Source: Tomocerus qinae
Taxonomy: Eukaryota; Arthropoda; Collembola; Entomobryomorpha; Tomoceridae
Direction of reading: 5' to 3'
Assembly (NCBI GenBank): GCA_020055645.1
Contig: CM034546.1
Coordinates: 140,079,875-140,143,874 of the forward strand
DNA length: 64,000 nt
The first letter of the stretch is position 1, and every line of letters starts with the position of its first letter. Shown in pieces: positions 11,573-23,434 of the stretch. The notes under the pieces are model-generated. The model searched no databases and was not told the origin of the DNA. It saw only the letters and a list, made by a program, of their open reading frames with translations. A program made the position numbers and the translations under genes.

Positions 11573-12214
11573 CAAAGCATACCAACATTGTTATATTTCT
11601 ATTTGAAATCGTAAACAAATGTATATTCAGGTAGAAACAAAATAATTAGCTTTTATACTTTAATACGTAATATAATATCGTGAATCACGTAAATAAATAT
11701 GTAGACATCCCTATTGTGAAGTCTATATATCATTTGTTTTATGTATGTAAACACAGTGAAGATATTCGTTTCTATAAATACTTTTTTTACAAATCGCCAA
11801 TGAATGCTTTGGGGTTCACTAATAAGTAAGTAAAAACATTAATTATACTGAATTTTGATTAATGACTTACTTATTTATTACTGTACTGCTTTATCCTCCT
11901 AATTAATTAATGAAATTTGTGTAAAATGTAATCAGTAAATATATAAATGCATAGTTTTTCACTAGTTGTTATTAAACAGTATAATAATTAATTTAGGTGC
12001 TCACAAAACATCCTGCGTGTTATCTGTTTAAAAACATGTTAAAAATTTTTATACTTTAATTTTAGATTTAATGGTAATTTTAGGATTACATGGTTGTTGT
12101 TATTGTCAGTTTTCTTGTACGTTATAATGTAGACTGACATTTATGCCTATAATTATATAAAAAAACCATTAAACCCAAAAACCACTGGGTAGAAGGTTTT
12201 TTCCTAAAAACCCC
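11573..12214. repeat. Dispersed repeat, copy 1 (ggttttttcctaaaaa family)
   Basis: About 640 bp match 34430-35205 in the same order: the tagaaacaaaataat segment, the atcgtgaatcacgt segment, gcatagtttttcac, aggattacatggttgttgtt, atgcctataattatataaaa and the terminal ggttttttcctaaaaa. The left end present in copy 2 is missing here. The right end stops within about 15 bp of the splice donor of the upstream fucosyltransferase exon. Confidence 0.75.
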
Positions 12215-12228
12215 GAGTTTTTCAATAC

Positions 12229-12634
12229 CTTGGTGGCTTTTATTTATTACCTTGACATTAAAGGTTACATTTTCAGTAATGTGATTTAACCACATTCTTT
12301 GAAGTTTGATTCTATCGTCTCTTTCGCTGATGTTGTACTCTAATGTACGCCACAAATTAAACTGTTCACTTGAAGGAAAAGTGCTGAAATGATTGAAAAA
12401 GTTAATACTATTTTGATACTTGACGCTAGTTTTTTTAGGTGTGAGTTGTAAAATGGAAATACTATCGAAAATATATTGATCCATGTAACAACACCATGCA
12501 GTTAACAACAGGACACATATCACTAGCCCTTTTTTCCACAATAGGGATGGTATTAGAAATTTCAGCAAATATTGAAAATTAGAAGCCATTTTAATACTGT
12601 TCCTACGGGTTGCGCAATATGTTAAACCGGACAA
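12229..12634 (-). CDS. Alpha-1,3-fucosyltransferase, first coding exon
   Basis: This encodes a short cytoplasmic N-terminus, a membrane anchor (KGLVICVLLLTAWCCYM) and a lumenal stem with N-glycosylation sequons NIS, NVT and NKS, the normal layout of a Golgi type II glycosyltransferase. The donor after G12229 (CAAG/GTATTG) ends in phase 1 and fits the phase of the exon starting at 6432. The Met at 12589 (MASNFQYLL) gives a compact tail before the anchor and may be the true start; the upstream in-frame Met at 12634 adds 15 residues. Assignment to the same gene as 6046-6432 rests on orientation, phase and topology, not on domain homology within this exon. Confidence 0.6.
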
Positions 12635-12639
12635 ATCTG

Positions 12640-13530
12640 AATAAATTTAAGTATTAAGGTCAATGCTCGTATATAATCACACGGAAGTAAACTGCTAATA
12701 TTATGAAACATGTGTGGAGTGTTCCATTTTGCGTCAATATATGGATCACAGTAATTACGCTACACAAGTGAAGTACGCTATTGTGAAGACCTAAAATTAT
12801 ACTGATAGACATAATGATATTACAATTGACAACGATTTTCTAGATGCGCTTCGAACTATTTGGAATCGATACCATTAGTATGGATTCAAAATGGTATAAT
12901 ATACCATATCCTAATTTTTGATTAGCAGTTATGTTGATGCCTTATCAAGAGCTTTACTTAAATCAAGAAATAATAGTGAGCATACTGTTACGCCTCCCCC
13001 GTCAGAGCGTGACGTTTCGATTTTCCATCAGAAAAACCAGGAGATATCTTAGTGATATCCCCTCTCGGGTTCGGTCTTTTGCCGTTGGCCCTTCAGGGCA
13101 TCTTTTTCTATCTGTCCATTAGGACTTGTTCGGGATTACCTATCAGGGTTTTGAGGAGGGCGGGAGGAAGTGGCAGCGAAGACGGTCAACCTTCTTGTCC
13201 ATCAGGACATGGATCATCATGACTTCTTATGAGATGGCCATCAGGCCTTAGAAAAAAAGTAGAGTTTTTAGGTAAAGATTGAGTCTGAGTATGTGTAGTA
13301 CTTACCGTATTAGAGGTATCCTGTAGGTAGTGGAGTGGTATGGGTAGGTGGTCCAGTAGGGCGAGATAGAGTAAACGACAAGAACGGAAAAATTTTTGAA
13401 TAAATTGAAAGTCGACTTAATTTGGTGAGGAAAACAGTTAAAGTAAAATTTTTATTTTAAACAGAAATTAGAAAGAGACAGCAACGGTCTCTGAAGACTG
13501 ATTTTCTAAGACCCTTGGTCTAGTATTTTC
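12640..13530. other. No gene seen
   Basis: Contains the presumed 5' flank of the fucosyltransferase gene. At 12985-13260 there is GC-richer sequence with repeated catcagg/atcagg motifs that looks like degraded transposon or LTR sequence; I cannot assign it. Confidence 0.4.
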
Positions 13531-13535
13531 ATTTA

Positions 13536-14352
13536 TTTATTTGTTCTAATTTAGCTCCTAGACCTGTGTAACTAGCGTCAGTACAAATTCTCTTTGGTGC
13601 ATCGTCCTGTGGTTGTGCTATTATTGATGGTGAAACCAATGCCGGCTTTAAATCTAAGAATGCTTTCTCTTGCTCTTCACCCCAAACAAAAAGAGCATTC
13701 TAACTCGTAAGTGCTGTTAATGGTTTTGCGATCTTAGAAAATCCCTTAATAAAACGACGGTAGTACCCACAAAAATTGACGAATGATAAAATATCCTTCA
13801 CACAAGTTGGTCTAGGAAAGTCGTTGAAAGCACGACATTTGGCTGGGTCCAGTGAAATCACTTCAGCTGATATAATATGCCCTAGAAATTGAAGTGAGAT
13901 TCGAAGTCACGACTGTGTCCAAAAGGCATGACATTCCATTCAAATAGTCCATCCGGACATACAAAAGCAGTTTTATCCTTCGATTCAGGGTCCATTGGAA
14001 CCTGATAATATGCTGATTCACAATCCATTGTTCCCAAATGCTTACTATACGCAAAGCGATCTAATGCATCATCTAACCTCGGTAATGGATAGCTGTTCTT
14101 TTTAGTAAGTGCATTTACTGCTCTGAAATCAACACAAAATCTCAATGAACCATCTGACTTCTTAACCAAAACTACTGGAGATGACCAAGTTGAATCAAAA
14201 GGTGTTATGATTCCTTTTGCTAATAAGTCTGCTACCTGTTTAGAGATTTTCTTTCGTTCTGCAAAAGAACACCGGTATGGTTTCTGTGCTACTGGCTGTG
14301 CGCCTTGTACATCGATGTGATGCTGAACGAAAGTGCTTAGACCAAAGTCCAT
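13536..14352 (-). pseudogene. Gypsy reverse transcriptase and RNase H remnant
   Basis: From 14352 the frame encodes the RT fingers and palm: KGIITPFDSTWSSPVVLVKK, RFCVDFRAVN, TMDCESAYYQVPM and NVMPFG. The reading then breaks, losing the part that should carry the YxDD box. Further on (about 13890-13536) another frame encodes GHIIS, SFVNFCGYYRRFI, PLTALT, a TAG stop, WGEEQEKAFLDLK and CTDAS, the connection domain and start of RNase H. So there is a deletion in the palm and at least one nonsense codon. Confidence 0.85.
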
Positions 14353-14432
14353 AGCATTTTTGTGACCACGTCCCTGTATTTATAGAGTAAGTTGTAAACC
14401 TCATCTCGCTGATCATTAGTCAAGTCATGTCC

Positions 14433-15249
14433 CTATGTGATCTTTTCTAGAAATTCTCTAGCCTCAGGTTCCACTGACTCTAACTTTTCTATGCGAATTT
14501 TCTGTCCTTTGGCATTAGTCTTACCCTCTTTAACAGATGCTGCTTTCTCATATTTTATGGTTTGCTCCACTTCGCCAGCATCACACTCAATCATTTTTGG
14601 TTCAAGAATGTCATAAGTTTCAATTAATGTACTCTTTTTAAGTAGTATAGACTTGATAGTAGGATTAATAATAAAATTACATCCCCTTCCCTCTTTTACA
14701 TCAACAATTGTATTCCCAATAGAAACACGCTTTGTATTTTGTAACTGATGCCTAGGTGTTATGACTATGCTATTGTCAATCTCAGCCTTCATTGCAAAAT
14801 GTATCCTCTTAGCATAGTTAGGAGGAATTATCACATTCTTAGTCAATCTTATCTCATTGTTAGGTGTGTCGTTAGATTTTAATTCATGACTGCTTTCAGT
14901 ATTAGTACTAGTTGGAGAATCTAAGATGTTAGTAAACATGGTAAATCAATACCCGTGTTCTGACCATTTGCTTACTACGTGCTTTGCCCGTGGAATTACT
15001 TCACGCAACTTTACACAAAGTAACCGTAGGGTTTGGCGAATCAACACCGATTTTTACCCCAGGGTTCTCTATCTCTGCTGGTACTAGATTTTTGTACGCT
15101 TTAACATTAGGTAGTAAGGTCGTTGCCCAGTCAGTGAATTGAGAAAAGTTTGGTATACCCTTAATATATCTTATTGACTCTTCAGCGATATTCACACCAT
15201 ACGTGAAAAGATTAGGTTCTTTACCGTAGTTGAGATTAACACCATCCAA
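14433..15249 (-). pseudogene. Gypsy protease-RT linker region
   Basis: Open blocks at 15249-15001 and 14939-14433, in different frames, encode an Asn/Lys/Glu-rich region between the protease and RT, ending VEPEAREFLEKIT before a stop. The first block starts just after a KDWMDGVNLNYG-like segment, typical of the end of a retropepsin fold. No independent function. Confidence 0.6.
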
Positions 15250-15349
15250 TCTTTACCCAATACAACATTATTAGACAAGCATGGTACTATAAAGAAACGC
15301 CATAGGATCTTATAACCGTCTATCTCCAAAACATCTCTACTTCTTTGCT

Positions 15350-15795
15350 AACGTAGTAGTCACCCGCATCTTCAATAGAAAGTCCAACCGTGAAAGGTTC
15401 AACATCGTTACATTTATGCACATACTGTTTATGACAAGAATTTTCAATAGTATTTTTAAAATACCATTCGAGATGATAGATGAGATGTTAGCTCATGTAT
15501 CTACCATAACCTCAGTGAATTTCCCATTTATGCGTTTAAAATTCCGTATAAACCGAAAATTCATCATGCGATATCTAGTAGGAAACATGCCAAACGGAGT
15601 TTTAGTATAGATAGTGTCCTCAGACGTGTCCTCAGAACTACATACCATTGCACTCGTCTGATAATCATGAGCTACCTTCCGACAATTTCGTTTCCTCCGT
15701 AAACTCCTGTCAATGTCGCTTAATGTAACTTTCCTGTAACCTTCCTTCCAATGAACTCTCATTTTCACTCTTAGCATCCCAGCTAGTATCATCAT
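15350..15795 (-). pseudogene. Gypsy aspartic protease with broken active site
   Basis: The block reads NGKFTEVMVDT and then an in-frame TGA at 15493-15495, followed by ANI. The retropepsin active-site triplet Asp-Thr-Gly is therefore cut by a stop at the glycine position. The rest of the fold continues past the stop in decayed form. Confidence 0.75.
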
Positions 15796-15999
15796 CCAAC
15801 ATACAATACCTATTGTTTAACTCAACTTCGCTTTTACTTTTTATGGCCATTTTATCATTTTTACTTTTAAACTCTTTTTTATGCATTTTCATTCTTTTCC
15901 CATTTCTTACTTTTCTTTCCGATCGCAACACCCTTAACATTACTTCCACATGTAAGGACGTCATGACTTCCTAACTCATAATTCACAATGTTCATGAAA

Positions 16000-17334
16000 A
16001 TAATGAATCCCCACAATCAACATTACTATAATTTTTAGGCTCCTTACTTTCAATTCCAATTATCCTATTTAATGCCTTTCCACTTATAGTATTCATTCCT
16101 TTTATTTTGAATTTGCCAATTTTTAAATAAATTCCGACGAATCCTGTTATGCATATCTGTACTAGGCAGATATGGATTTCCTTTAATGCCACTTTTAATA
16201 ACCGAAGAATACAACTTCCTTTCCTCCTGCACATTGTCCTTTCCCATATTGGAATTAGTGAACATTAAAGTTCTTTTCCTTAGATCATGACTCTCATTCA
16301 TTGTCCCATTATTATCACACATTTTATTATCCTCAACACACACATCATTTCCCATATTATTATCAATATGAGGAACCGAACCGAACCGAATAATCGGACT
16401 AGGATTCGATTGTCCCCCTGATTGGCATTTTGTGGCGCATTTGCAGCTAGTTGCCGCCGCATTATTTGCTGGTTCATTACAGAATCTAATAATATGCCCA
16501 GATTTTCCACAACCATAGCAAGTAACTCTATTATTTCCCCCGCTATTTTCAGTATTTCGAGGTTAATAATGGTTCCCTCTATTATTACCCCGATTGGAAT
16601 TACTTGGCCCCGGATTTCACGAATTTCAATTAGTAACAATCCCGCTCTCCGTGATTAGTCCTTCCGCATACTCCACAAGGTAGAAATGCATTTCGAGAAT
16701 CCCTCAAGCTGTTAAATCTTTGGGAGCGACCACCAGAATAACGTGAATTGGAATTCACTGCCCCAGATACAAACGTACTACTTGAATTCGCATCCCTAAT
16801 CTTCTCAGAATTGCTAGTAGGAATAAATCTCAGACATTTTTCTCAGCTTGTCAAGAAATTCCCCAGTGGAACTAAAGTCTTGACCAACTAGCGCTTTCAT
16901 AAAATCGAATGGTAAGGCCTTCGTTAATTGCTCAATTTTACGCTTAACAGACATTTTAGAATCAATGTTCTAATTTACTAGCAACAAATTTTTGTGGATC
17001 TTTGCGGCCAATTTTATAAACAAGAGCCTTATTTTGCATGCGAAAGATTGTCTTTTGAGACGAATGATCAAAAAATTTCTAAAATCTATCAATGATCCCT
17101 TTCCAGATTTCAGCAAAGTCTGAATTGTCCTCTTTCAACTCTCGACTGACTATTGGATACTCTGCAGTCCACCAATTCTTTGCATCGCCATCCAATACTC
17201 TGTCGAAGTCCGTCGCGACGCCCGTCGTCGCCGACATTAGCATTCCCAATTATTTCTTGCTGTTGTCTTTCATTGCCGTCGCGACGCTCGTCTCCCACGA
17301 CACTAGCATTCCCAAACATTTTCTCGTCACTCAT
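16000..17334 (-). pseudogene. Gypsy gag remnant with two CCHC zinc knuckles
   Basis: From Met at 17334 a hydrophilic N-terminus is followed, after a frame break, by a capsid-like GDAKNWW segment. Two knuckles are visible in the translated minus strand: CGVCGRTNHGERDC (near 16670-16630) and CYGCGKSGHIIRFC (near 16530-16480), both C-x2-C-x4-H-x4-C. The frame then stays open to about 16065 with a charged tail. Several stops lie between the capsid and the knuckles. Confidence 0.75.
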
Positions 17335-17560
17335 CTTGTCTCAGAACAAAGATTATCTCAACGAAACAACATTAAATTAACATCCAACCGAAATGTATTT
17401 GCTTAACTTCTAGAAAACTCCCCCTTAAATTTTAATATACTAATTACTTTCTATCCCTAATGCATAAATTACAACCAAAAAATTTAAACATTCAACTCAA
17501 TTGGCTGATTAAGTTGGAAAGAATTAACATGTGGCCTCATACACGTGGCCTCACCTCAAA

Positions 17561-17949
17561 CAGAGTATAAAGTCGGCATGCCGTAAATTATTTTCAGATG
17601 TCGCATGCCGTAAATGCCGTATATGCCGTAAATGCCGTAAAAGCCGTAAAATACATAATACACGTAATAGACAGTTAAATGGTAATTTTTAACTAATGGA
17701 AGAACAAAAAATTTAATTTTGATCATTTTATAATAAATGATAACTGTCATAAGTTATAAAATGAATTTTCCCTTTTCAAAGCTTTACAGCCACTATTAGT
17801 GGCCTAAAATGATGTTAATACATCAATATTGATGTGTAAAAGCACTTTTAGCGTGTTATTTCTCACTTCCCACATCAATTTATGTAATGCCGTAAATTCA
17901 ATTTACGGCATTTACGGCATGCGGCATTTACGGCACACTCGACACCTTG
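17561..17949. mobile_element. hAT-type MITE, 389 bp
   Basis: The 8-bp direct repeat ACCTCAAA lies at 17553-17560 and 17950-17957. The ends carry inverted arrays of the 9-mer tgccgtaaa (left 17574-17650, right 17888-17936), so the element can fold into a long imperfect hairpin. The outermost bases are CAGAGTAT and, complemented, CAAGGTGT. No coding capacity. Confidence 0.8.
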
Positions 17950-17957
17950 ACCTCAAA

Positions 17958-19270
17958 TAGCGTCCTTTTACGTAATTAAGGATTCATCCTCCTTGTTATC
18001 TGACTTTCAACAAAGTTAAAAGAAAGATAATGTTGGAGTTGGACGTGCTAGACTGTCGCCACTTATCAACATAAATTCCCAGAATTATCGCTTAGCAATG
18101 AGAGATTTTAGCATCGCTCAGTACCTACCACCCAATAAAGAAAGATTTACTACAAATTGTTACACGTAGGAATAATTAAATCAAATCTTCATTGACATGT
18201 TGCATGTCAACTAAGAAAAATCTGTAGTTACGTTGCATAGCGACTTGCATAAAGAATTAATGACGAAATAGCCATTAAAGACGCAATAACTATGCACATA
18301 TTATTATCATATTCAGTCATAGGTAATTGTTCAGCATAAACTTGAATTAATGCGTAAGTCACCATAGGCGCTTGAAATAACTGCTGAATCGTAACTGGTA
18401 TTAACAATAATGACAACTTAACGTTCAAAGAAAATATTAAAATTTAATTTTAAATATTCCAGGCTTTATCAAAAATAGCTGACATAATTATGTAGTAGTC
18501 TCTCTATAATGTTAAATACCAGGGTTCATACGGTGGAACAATGCTGACCGACTGCTTATAAAAATTAATTTTCACAAAATTCACCCTAATTTTAATTTTA
18601 GATCTTTTGTAATAGACATTCCCATGAAATCCTGGCCCAAAATAATTTTTCCCTATTTATAAAATGAATTTTAACCCAATAATCCAACCCATTAAAAACG
18701 TCAGCCAAGGAAACCCTGGAACTGTATACGTACCCATAAATACCAAAAATTTGAAAAAATCAATTTAAACCTGAATTTTATATTCCCAGAAATTCAGAAA
18801 TGTTATTACAAATAAGAAATATGGTATTATGTCGAAATAATTCCCTAACGCCCAAAAAATGTCAACTGAACCGTACCTACTGAATGGCGACACATAAAAA
18901 TACCTTTTTCTTCATATTTTATGCCCTAAATAATTATGACAGTATTTTTATGTCATTTCCCAATTACTGCAGTGCTCAAATAAAATTATTGTGACCCTGT
19001 GTCACTACACAGTTCCCCAAAAAGTCAATACTCAGTAATGACTTTCCCTTTCACGTAAATGTACTTTATTTCCCATCAAAATTTACGGTTTAAATATATT
19101 TAGGAAGCCCAAAATAAAACAAACTAATCCCGCATTGTTATATTCAATTCAAACTCAACCCAAAAATTTACAATGGTGATGACTGACTGCTGATCACGCC
19201 CCCCAAATAATTCAACAATTTCCCAACATTCAATTCACGGTATGCCCCAAAAAATTTGCCCCATTTTTAT
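17958..19270. other. No gene seen
   Basis: Low-complexity AT-rich sequence. It may hold the 5' LTR of the gypsy remnant but I could not find its partner. Confidence 0.4.
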
Positions 19271-19344
19271 AAAATGTTATGGATGACTTACGCTCAAATC
19301 GTTCCCAACAAATATCCCAAAGTGTTGTCCTTCCTCTGACGAGA

Positions 19345-19440
19345 TTTTACCCCGAATCTTGGGATGCCCGATTTGTCCTGAAATGCCCGTCCTGGAATGC
19401 CCGTCCTGATATGCTTGTCCTGAAATGCCCGAATGCTGGA
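19345..19440. repeat. Short gcccgtcctgaaat repeat
   Basis: Four to five imperfect copies of an approximately 15-bp unit atgcccgtcctgaa. Frames across it are open on both strands but show no domain. Confidence 0.6.
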
Positions 19441-19776
19441 TGCCACAAAGGAACGCAATCCGAAGTCCAGATCCAAATCTCCTCTTTATTAGCCCGTCAG
19501 CCAAAACGCACACGACTCAAGCCCAGGACAGAATGAATAGTTTTCCGCTCTGCTCTTTAGTCTAACCATCCCCACATTAGAATTTGCGTCCCTTTCTACT
19601 CTCGCTGATTGGCTGACACACATTTAAATATCCCATTTCCCCGCTACAGCATAACTTACTCTATGACTCTCTACAACTACTCTCTCTACAACTACTACAG
19701 TACCTAATAGTAACGACTTTACAAATGACCTTTTCCCATCTTAAAGCCTTATACCTCTATGCTTATAACTGACGTT

Positions 19777-19919
19777 GGTTGAAGTAAGGCATGTTTGCCC
19801 AAATACCCAAATATCAATGTTATTGTTTTATTTAGGTTAGGTTATGTTACTCAAAACCGAGTACTGGCATGCCCTGTGTACTTCATGGAACGTTATTAAA
19901 ACACTGTCTTACTTCAACC
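19777..19919 (+). mobile_element. MITE, copy 2 (GGTTGAAGTAAG ends)
   Basis: The left end GGTTGAAGTAAG is matched by the right end CTTACTTCAACC, giving a 12-bp perfect TIR on an element of about 143 bp. The interior matches the minus strand of 2983-3119. Confidence 0.75.
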
Positions 19920-19969
19920 CTCACCTCTACAAAATCACAAGCATCTGTTCCAGCACACGACCTCTTCTT

Positions 19970-20990
19970 CTGCTGAAAACAAAAGTAGGTAACTAATCAC
20001 AAATCCAATTAAATTTAACTGTACTCAATAAATCCAAATAATTGAAAAAATCAGTACAAATCATAGAATTACATCTTAAACCCAAACAATAATAATGATC
20101 ATCATATCTTACAACATACAATAGCATCTTCCAAATATCCACATATTATATCATGGCATCCATAATTTACAGCCAATAATTCATAATAATTCCACAAAAT
20201 TAATTATTCAAAATCATAAGCTTTATTTTCATCAAATTAAATCAAATCACAAATCATTTCACTTGATGCAATGTATTCTTTTTTGTGTCGAGCTCAGAAC
20301 GTTCATTACGTCTACATGAGAAATGCGGTTATCGCCATTTGTCAACATGGACTATTGTTGCCCTAATGGTTGTTATGTTGCCCCTTTACAACCTCTGTAG
20401 CTCTCAATTTTAAGTCTCTCGAAATATAGGACGAGCATAAACATATGCTTAATAATACACTGAAATTCTTCACAAAATTAGGATTAGTACATTTTCAAAA
20501 CATTTCAAGTTACCTTTTTCTTTTTCTACCATTTCAACTTTCAATTATTTTTATTAGTTTCTACTATTGAGATCATTATACATACTGTATCTTACTTTCA
20601 GGGGGGCACAGTTTATATCACCAAAAATCAAAATCAACAGAGTACTGTTTTACTTATTATTTTAACAAAATTAAATCATACATTATTTCAAAATTTCAAA
20701 AAATATTCTAAACAAATTATCGACTTTAAACACATTATTTTCTTAGTGCCGCGCACTTTTTTAACACATTTTCTAACTAATGCTATATATTTACCTGGTA
20801 TTTCTTAACTAATTCTAACTGTTTACCTGGTATTTCTTAACTAATGCTAACTATTTACCTGGTATTTCCTTACGAATGCTAACTATTTACCTAGTATTTC
20901 CTAACTAATGCTAACTATTTATCTGGTATTTCATAACTAACGCTGACTTTTATCTGGTATTTCCTAACTAATGCTGACTAAAAACATGCA
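19970..20990 (-). repeat. Dispersed repeat, inverted relative to 32740-33790
   Basis: Read on the minus strand it follows 32740-33790 along its length. Matching landmarks include the segment with gtcgagctc near 20287 and gctcgagac near 33440, the block around atgcggttatcgccatttg (20329-20347) and agtaggtaactaatcacaaa (19983). It includes a 32-bp tandem repeat at 20790-20975 with ttacctggta starts at 20791, 20823, 20855 and 20887. It may be LTR or UTR sequence of an unidentified retroelement. Confidence 0.65.
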
Positions 20991-21409
20991 AATACATAGA
21001 GAGTACGTGTTTGCATGTTTTTATAAGCATTTAATTATGAAATTTAAATAATTGTAACGATGATGTCACAACTGGAGAAAATAACTTTACTGTTCTTTTT
21101 ACGTTCATCTTTTCAAGCGACGATGGGAAAAGCATTTTTCTGTTGAGACGACGAACTGGCTATACTGACTTGTTCTACTGCAAGTCACTTAGCTTCACCA
21201 AACAGTCTTAAAAATAATGGCCGTTCAGGATCACAGAAATTCGGATTACAATGCTGTACAGTACTACTCTGCCACCTCAAGACGAACAAGTTTTAATCCT
21301 TTTTCTTCTTCTTTTCGGACATGTGCTTACAATTTTGCAAGATTTTCACTTGTCAGGCATTTCACAAAAAAGTAAGCAACAGAAATAATGTAGTCAGTAG
21401 ACAATCCTT
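20991..21409. other. No gene seen
   Basis: AT-rich unique-looking sequence between two repeats. Confidence 0.4.
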
Positions 21410-21417
21410 TCGTTGGC

Positions 21418-22163
21418 CATTGTTGTACAGTTGACCACTTTTTTGCATTTTGACCAGGCCACTAGTCAAAATGGTCAAAACGGTCATAATGGTCAAAATG
21501 GTCGAAATGCGCGTCATCACTTGCACGTGCGTACTAGGCCTGCGCATGTTTTAAATACTTAAACTGTTATCATATGTTTTGAATAACAAATCGTACATAA
21601 CTATATAAAATATCAAATATTTTCAATAGAAATACGATCTTTAGCATAATTCAGTCAAACAAATACTCCACTATGCATATTTAGGATAATAATAATGAAT
21701 ATTATAACTGGATGGTTATATCTACATTGCATGTCCTCTTAAATTGGCTACCAAATATTAACTTATGTACCCTCCTACTACAGAAATCCGACGTCGGAGT
21801 CAGAAATAGGTATTTTAAATTTCTCTAGATACATCACAGGTACGATGCAAGAATTATGTTGCCTTACAATCGAGAATATACTTCTGAGAATGAATTTTTA
21901 TTATATAATGTGCCTGTCATGAATTTAAATTGAAATTTGAAATACCGAATGCTACAAGATGAAATTATTGTCATACTGGTCTTAAAAAAACAGCAATTCG
22001 TACATCAGCGGAACTACGTAACCACGTTGCCTCCTTGACTTTAATGTAGTTTCACAGTGCCCCAAATTACATTTTGACCACTTTTCAATTTCATTTTGAC
22101 CAGGCCATTTTGACCATTATGGCCATAATGACCACTAGTGGTTTTAACCACTGCACAACACTG
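21418..22163. mobile_element. hAT-type MITE, 746 bp
   Basis: The 8-bp direct repeat TCGTTGGC lies at 21410-21417 and 22164-22171. The ends are CATTGTTGTACAGT and, complemented, CAGTGTTGTGCAGT (12 of 14 identical). Subterminal runs of the motif tggtcaaaa/ttttgacca are arranged in opposite directions at the two ends. No coding capacity. Confidence 0.88.
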
Positions 22164-22171
22164 TCGTTGGC

Positions 22172-22580
22172 TGCCTTTCCGTGCTGGGTAGCACCCGACG
22201 GTAATCTGTAATGAATGTAACTACTAGTTATTGTAATAAATTAATGAATTTTACATAGTGAAGAGCCCCTGTTATTTGACTCTATTGATTGCAAAATATT
22301 GCCTTCACTCTGCTTGTTCAGAAAGCTAAAATTAGCTCTATTATGTACACTACATTTAGTGATAAGGTGATATAAAAAATTGTTATCATTCGGATTACAG
22401 AAATTACACTTAAGTTGTCGATTGAATATAAAATTCTTTACAAAAATGAAGTGAATCTATTTTCATTTCTACTAGTTAATTAATCTAAAGTCTCTTGTTG
22501 GTAGTTTCCATTTTAACTATGCCGCCAAAATATTTTATTTCGCAGCTCAAAATTTTTCATAATAAAGGTACTTGCCATGC
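22172..22580. other. No gene seen
   Basis: AT-rich sequence before the gypsy integrase fragment. Confidence 0.4.
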
Positions 22581-22583
22581 CCT

Positions 22584-23430
22584 TTAATATGGTTTAGATC
22601 TTCTTGTCGGCTTATATATATAATCTACGACATATTTTGGGGAAATGTTTGGCCAACAAGAGGGTAGACCGTACCGACAGAAAACATGCCATAATTTATT
22701 TGTTATTTGTTCCGCTTTAGCAGATCTTGGAGGAATAAATTCAACATATTTAGTAAATGAATCAACCAAGACTAATAAATAGGTAGTTTGGAAAATTTCT
22801 TTAGGATAAGTTCCCATTAAATCGATACAAATTAAATCCCAAGGTATCGAAGGTGTACATGCTGTAGCCTCCACGGGTGGAAGACGTGAAGGTGTATATT
22901 TTTGACAGGGTTCGCATGATTTTACATATGAAACAACATCCTTTTTCATTCCAATCCAGTATAGTCTACTTTCAATTTTTAAATACGTTTTACTAATTCC
23001 TAAATGACCACCTATTGGACTGTCATGAAACATTTGGAGAACTTTAGTAACTAGAGGTTTAGGTACCTAGAATCGCCAATGAAAGGATTCCTCTACCCAA
23101 GGTTTATTCTTAGGTCCTATATATCGTATCAATAATTCATCTTCAGTTTGTGATCTCAGAAAGAACGGGGTCTGCCTTTTGCTCTCTCACAAAATCTACA
23201 TGTTCAATCATGAGAGAATCGAACTGAATTACATGAACTTCATCAATTCTACTTAAAACCAAACTGGATATTTTAAACCTTGAATGTTCCTGTAATTGAA
23301 TTGCACCAACCCCGCAGTTGGAGGCATCACATTGTATTATAAAATGTCCATTAAAGTCAGGGAGTCGGAGACTTGTACATGCACACAGGGATGCTTGAGT
23401 TAAATATATTGCACAATTATCTAGGCACAC
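22584..23430 (-). pseudogene. Gypsy RNase H-integrase fragment
   Basis: A minus-strand fragment separate from the gypsy remnant at 13.5-17.3 kb. From 23430: RNase H strand RLPDFNGHFIIQCDAS with NCGVGAIQLQEH. After a short gap a region (RYIGPKNKPWVEE, one stop) leads into the integrase HHCC zinc finger (HDSPIGGHLG ... CEPCQ) and the start of the integrase core (WDLICIDLMG, LVLVDSFTKYVEF). It breaks off in the core after FCRYGLPS. It holds the 3' part of a pol gene while the 13.5 kb remnant holds the 5' part, but their order rules out one simple copy. Confidence 0.85.
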
Positions 23431-23434
23431 AACT

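Larger units (their letters stand above)
13536..17334 (-). mobile_element. Decayed Ty3/gypsy LTR retrotransposon (gag-PR-RT)
   Basis: Read on the minus strand, the order is gag with two zinc knuckles, protease, linker, reverse transcriptase and the start of RNase H, which is the Ty3/gypsy order. Integrase is not found downstream of it. Many stops and shifts make it inactive. I could not identify paired LTRs by eye. Confidence 0.8.

Noticed and set aside
16298-16639. 113-codon Ile-rich minus frame
   Set aside because: It is an out-of-frame reading of the gag zinc-knuckle region, which is recognised in another frame.
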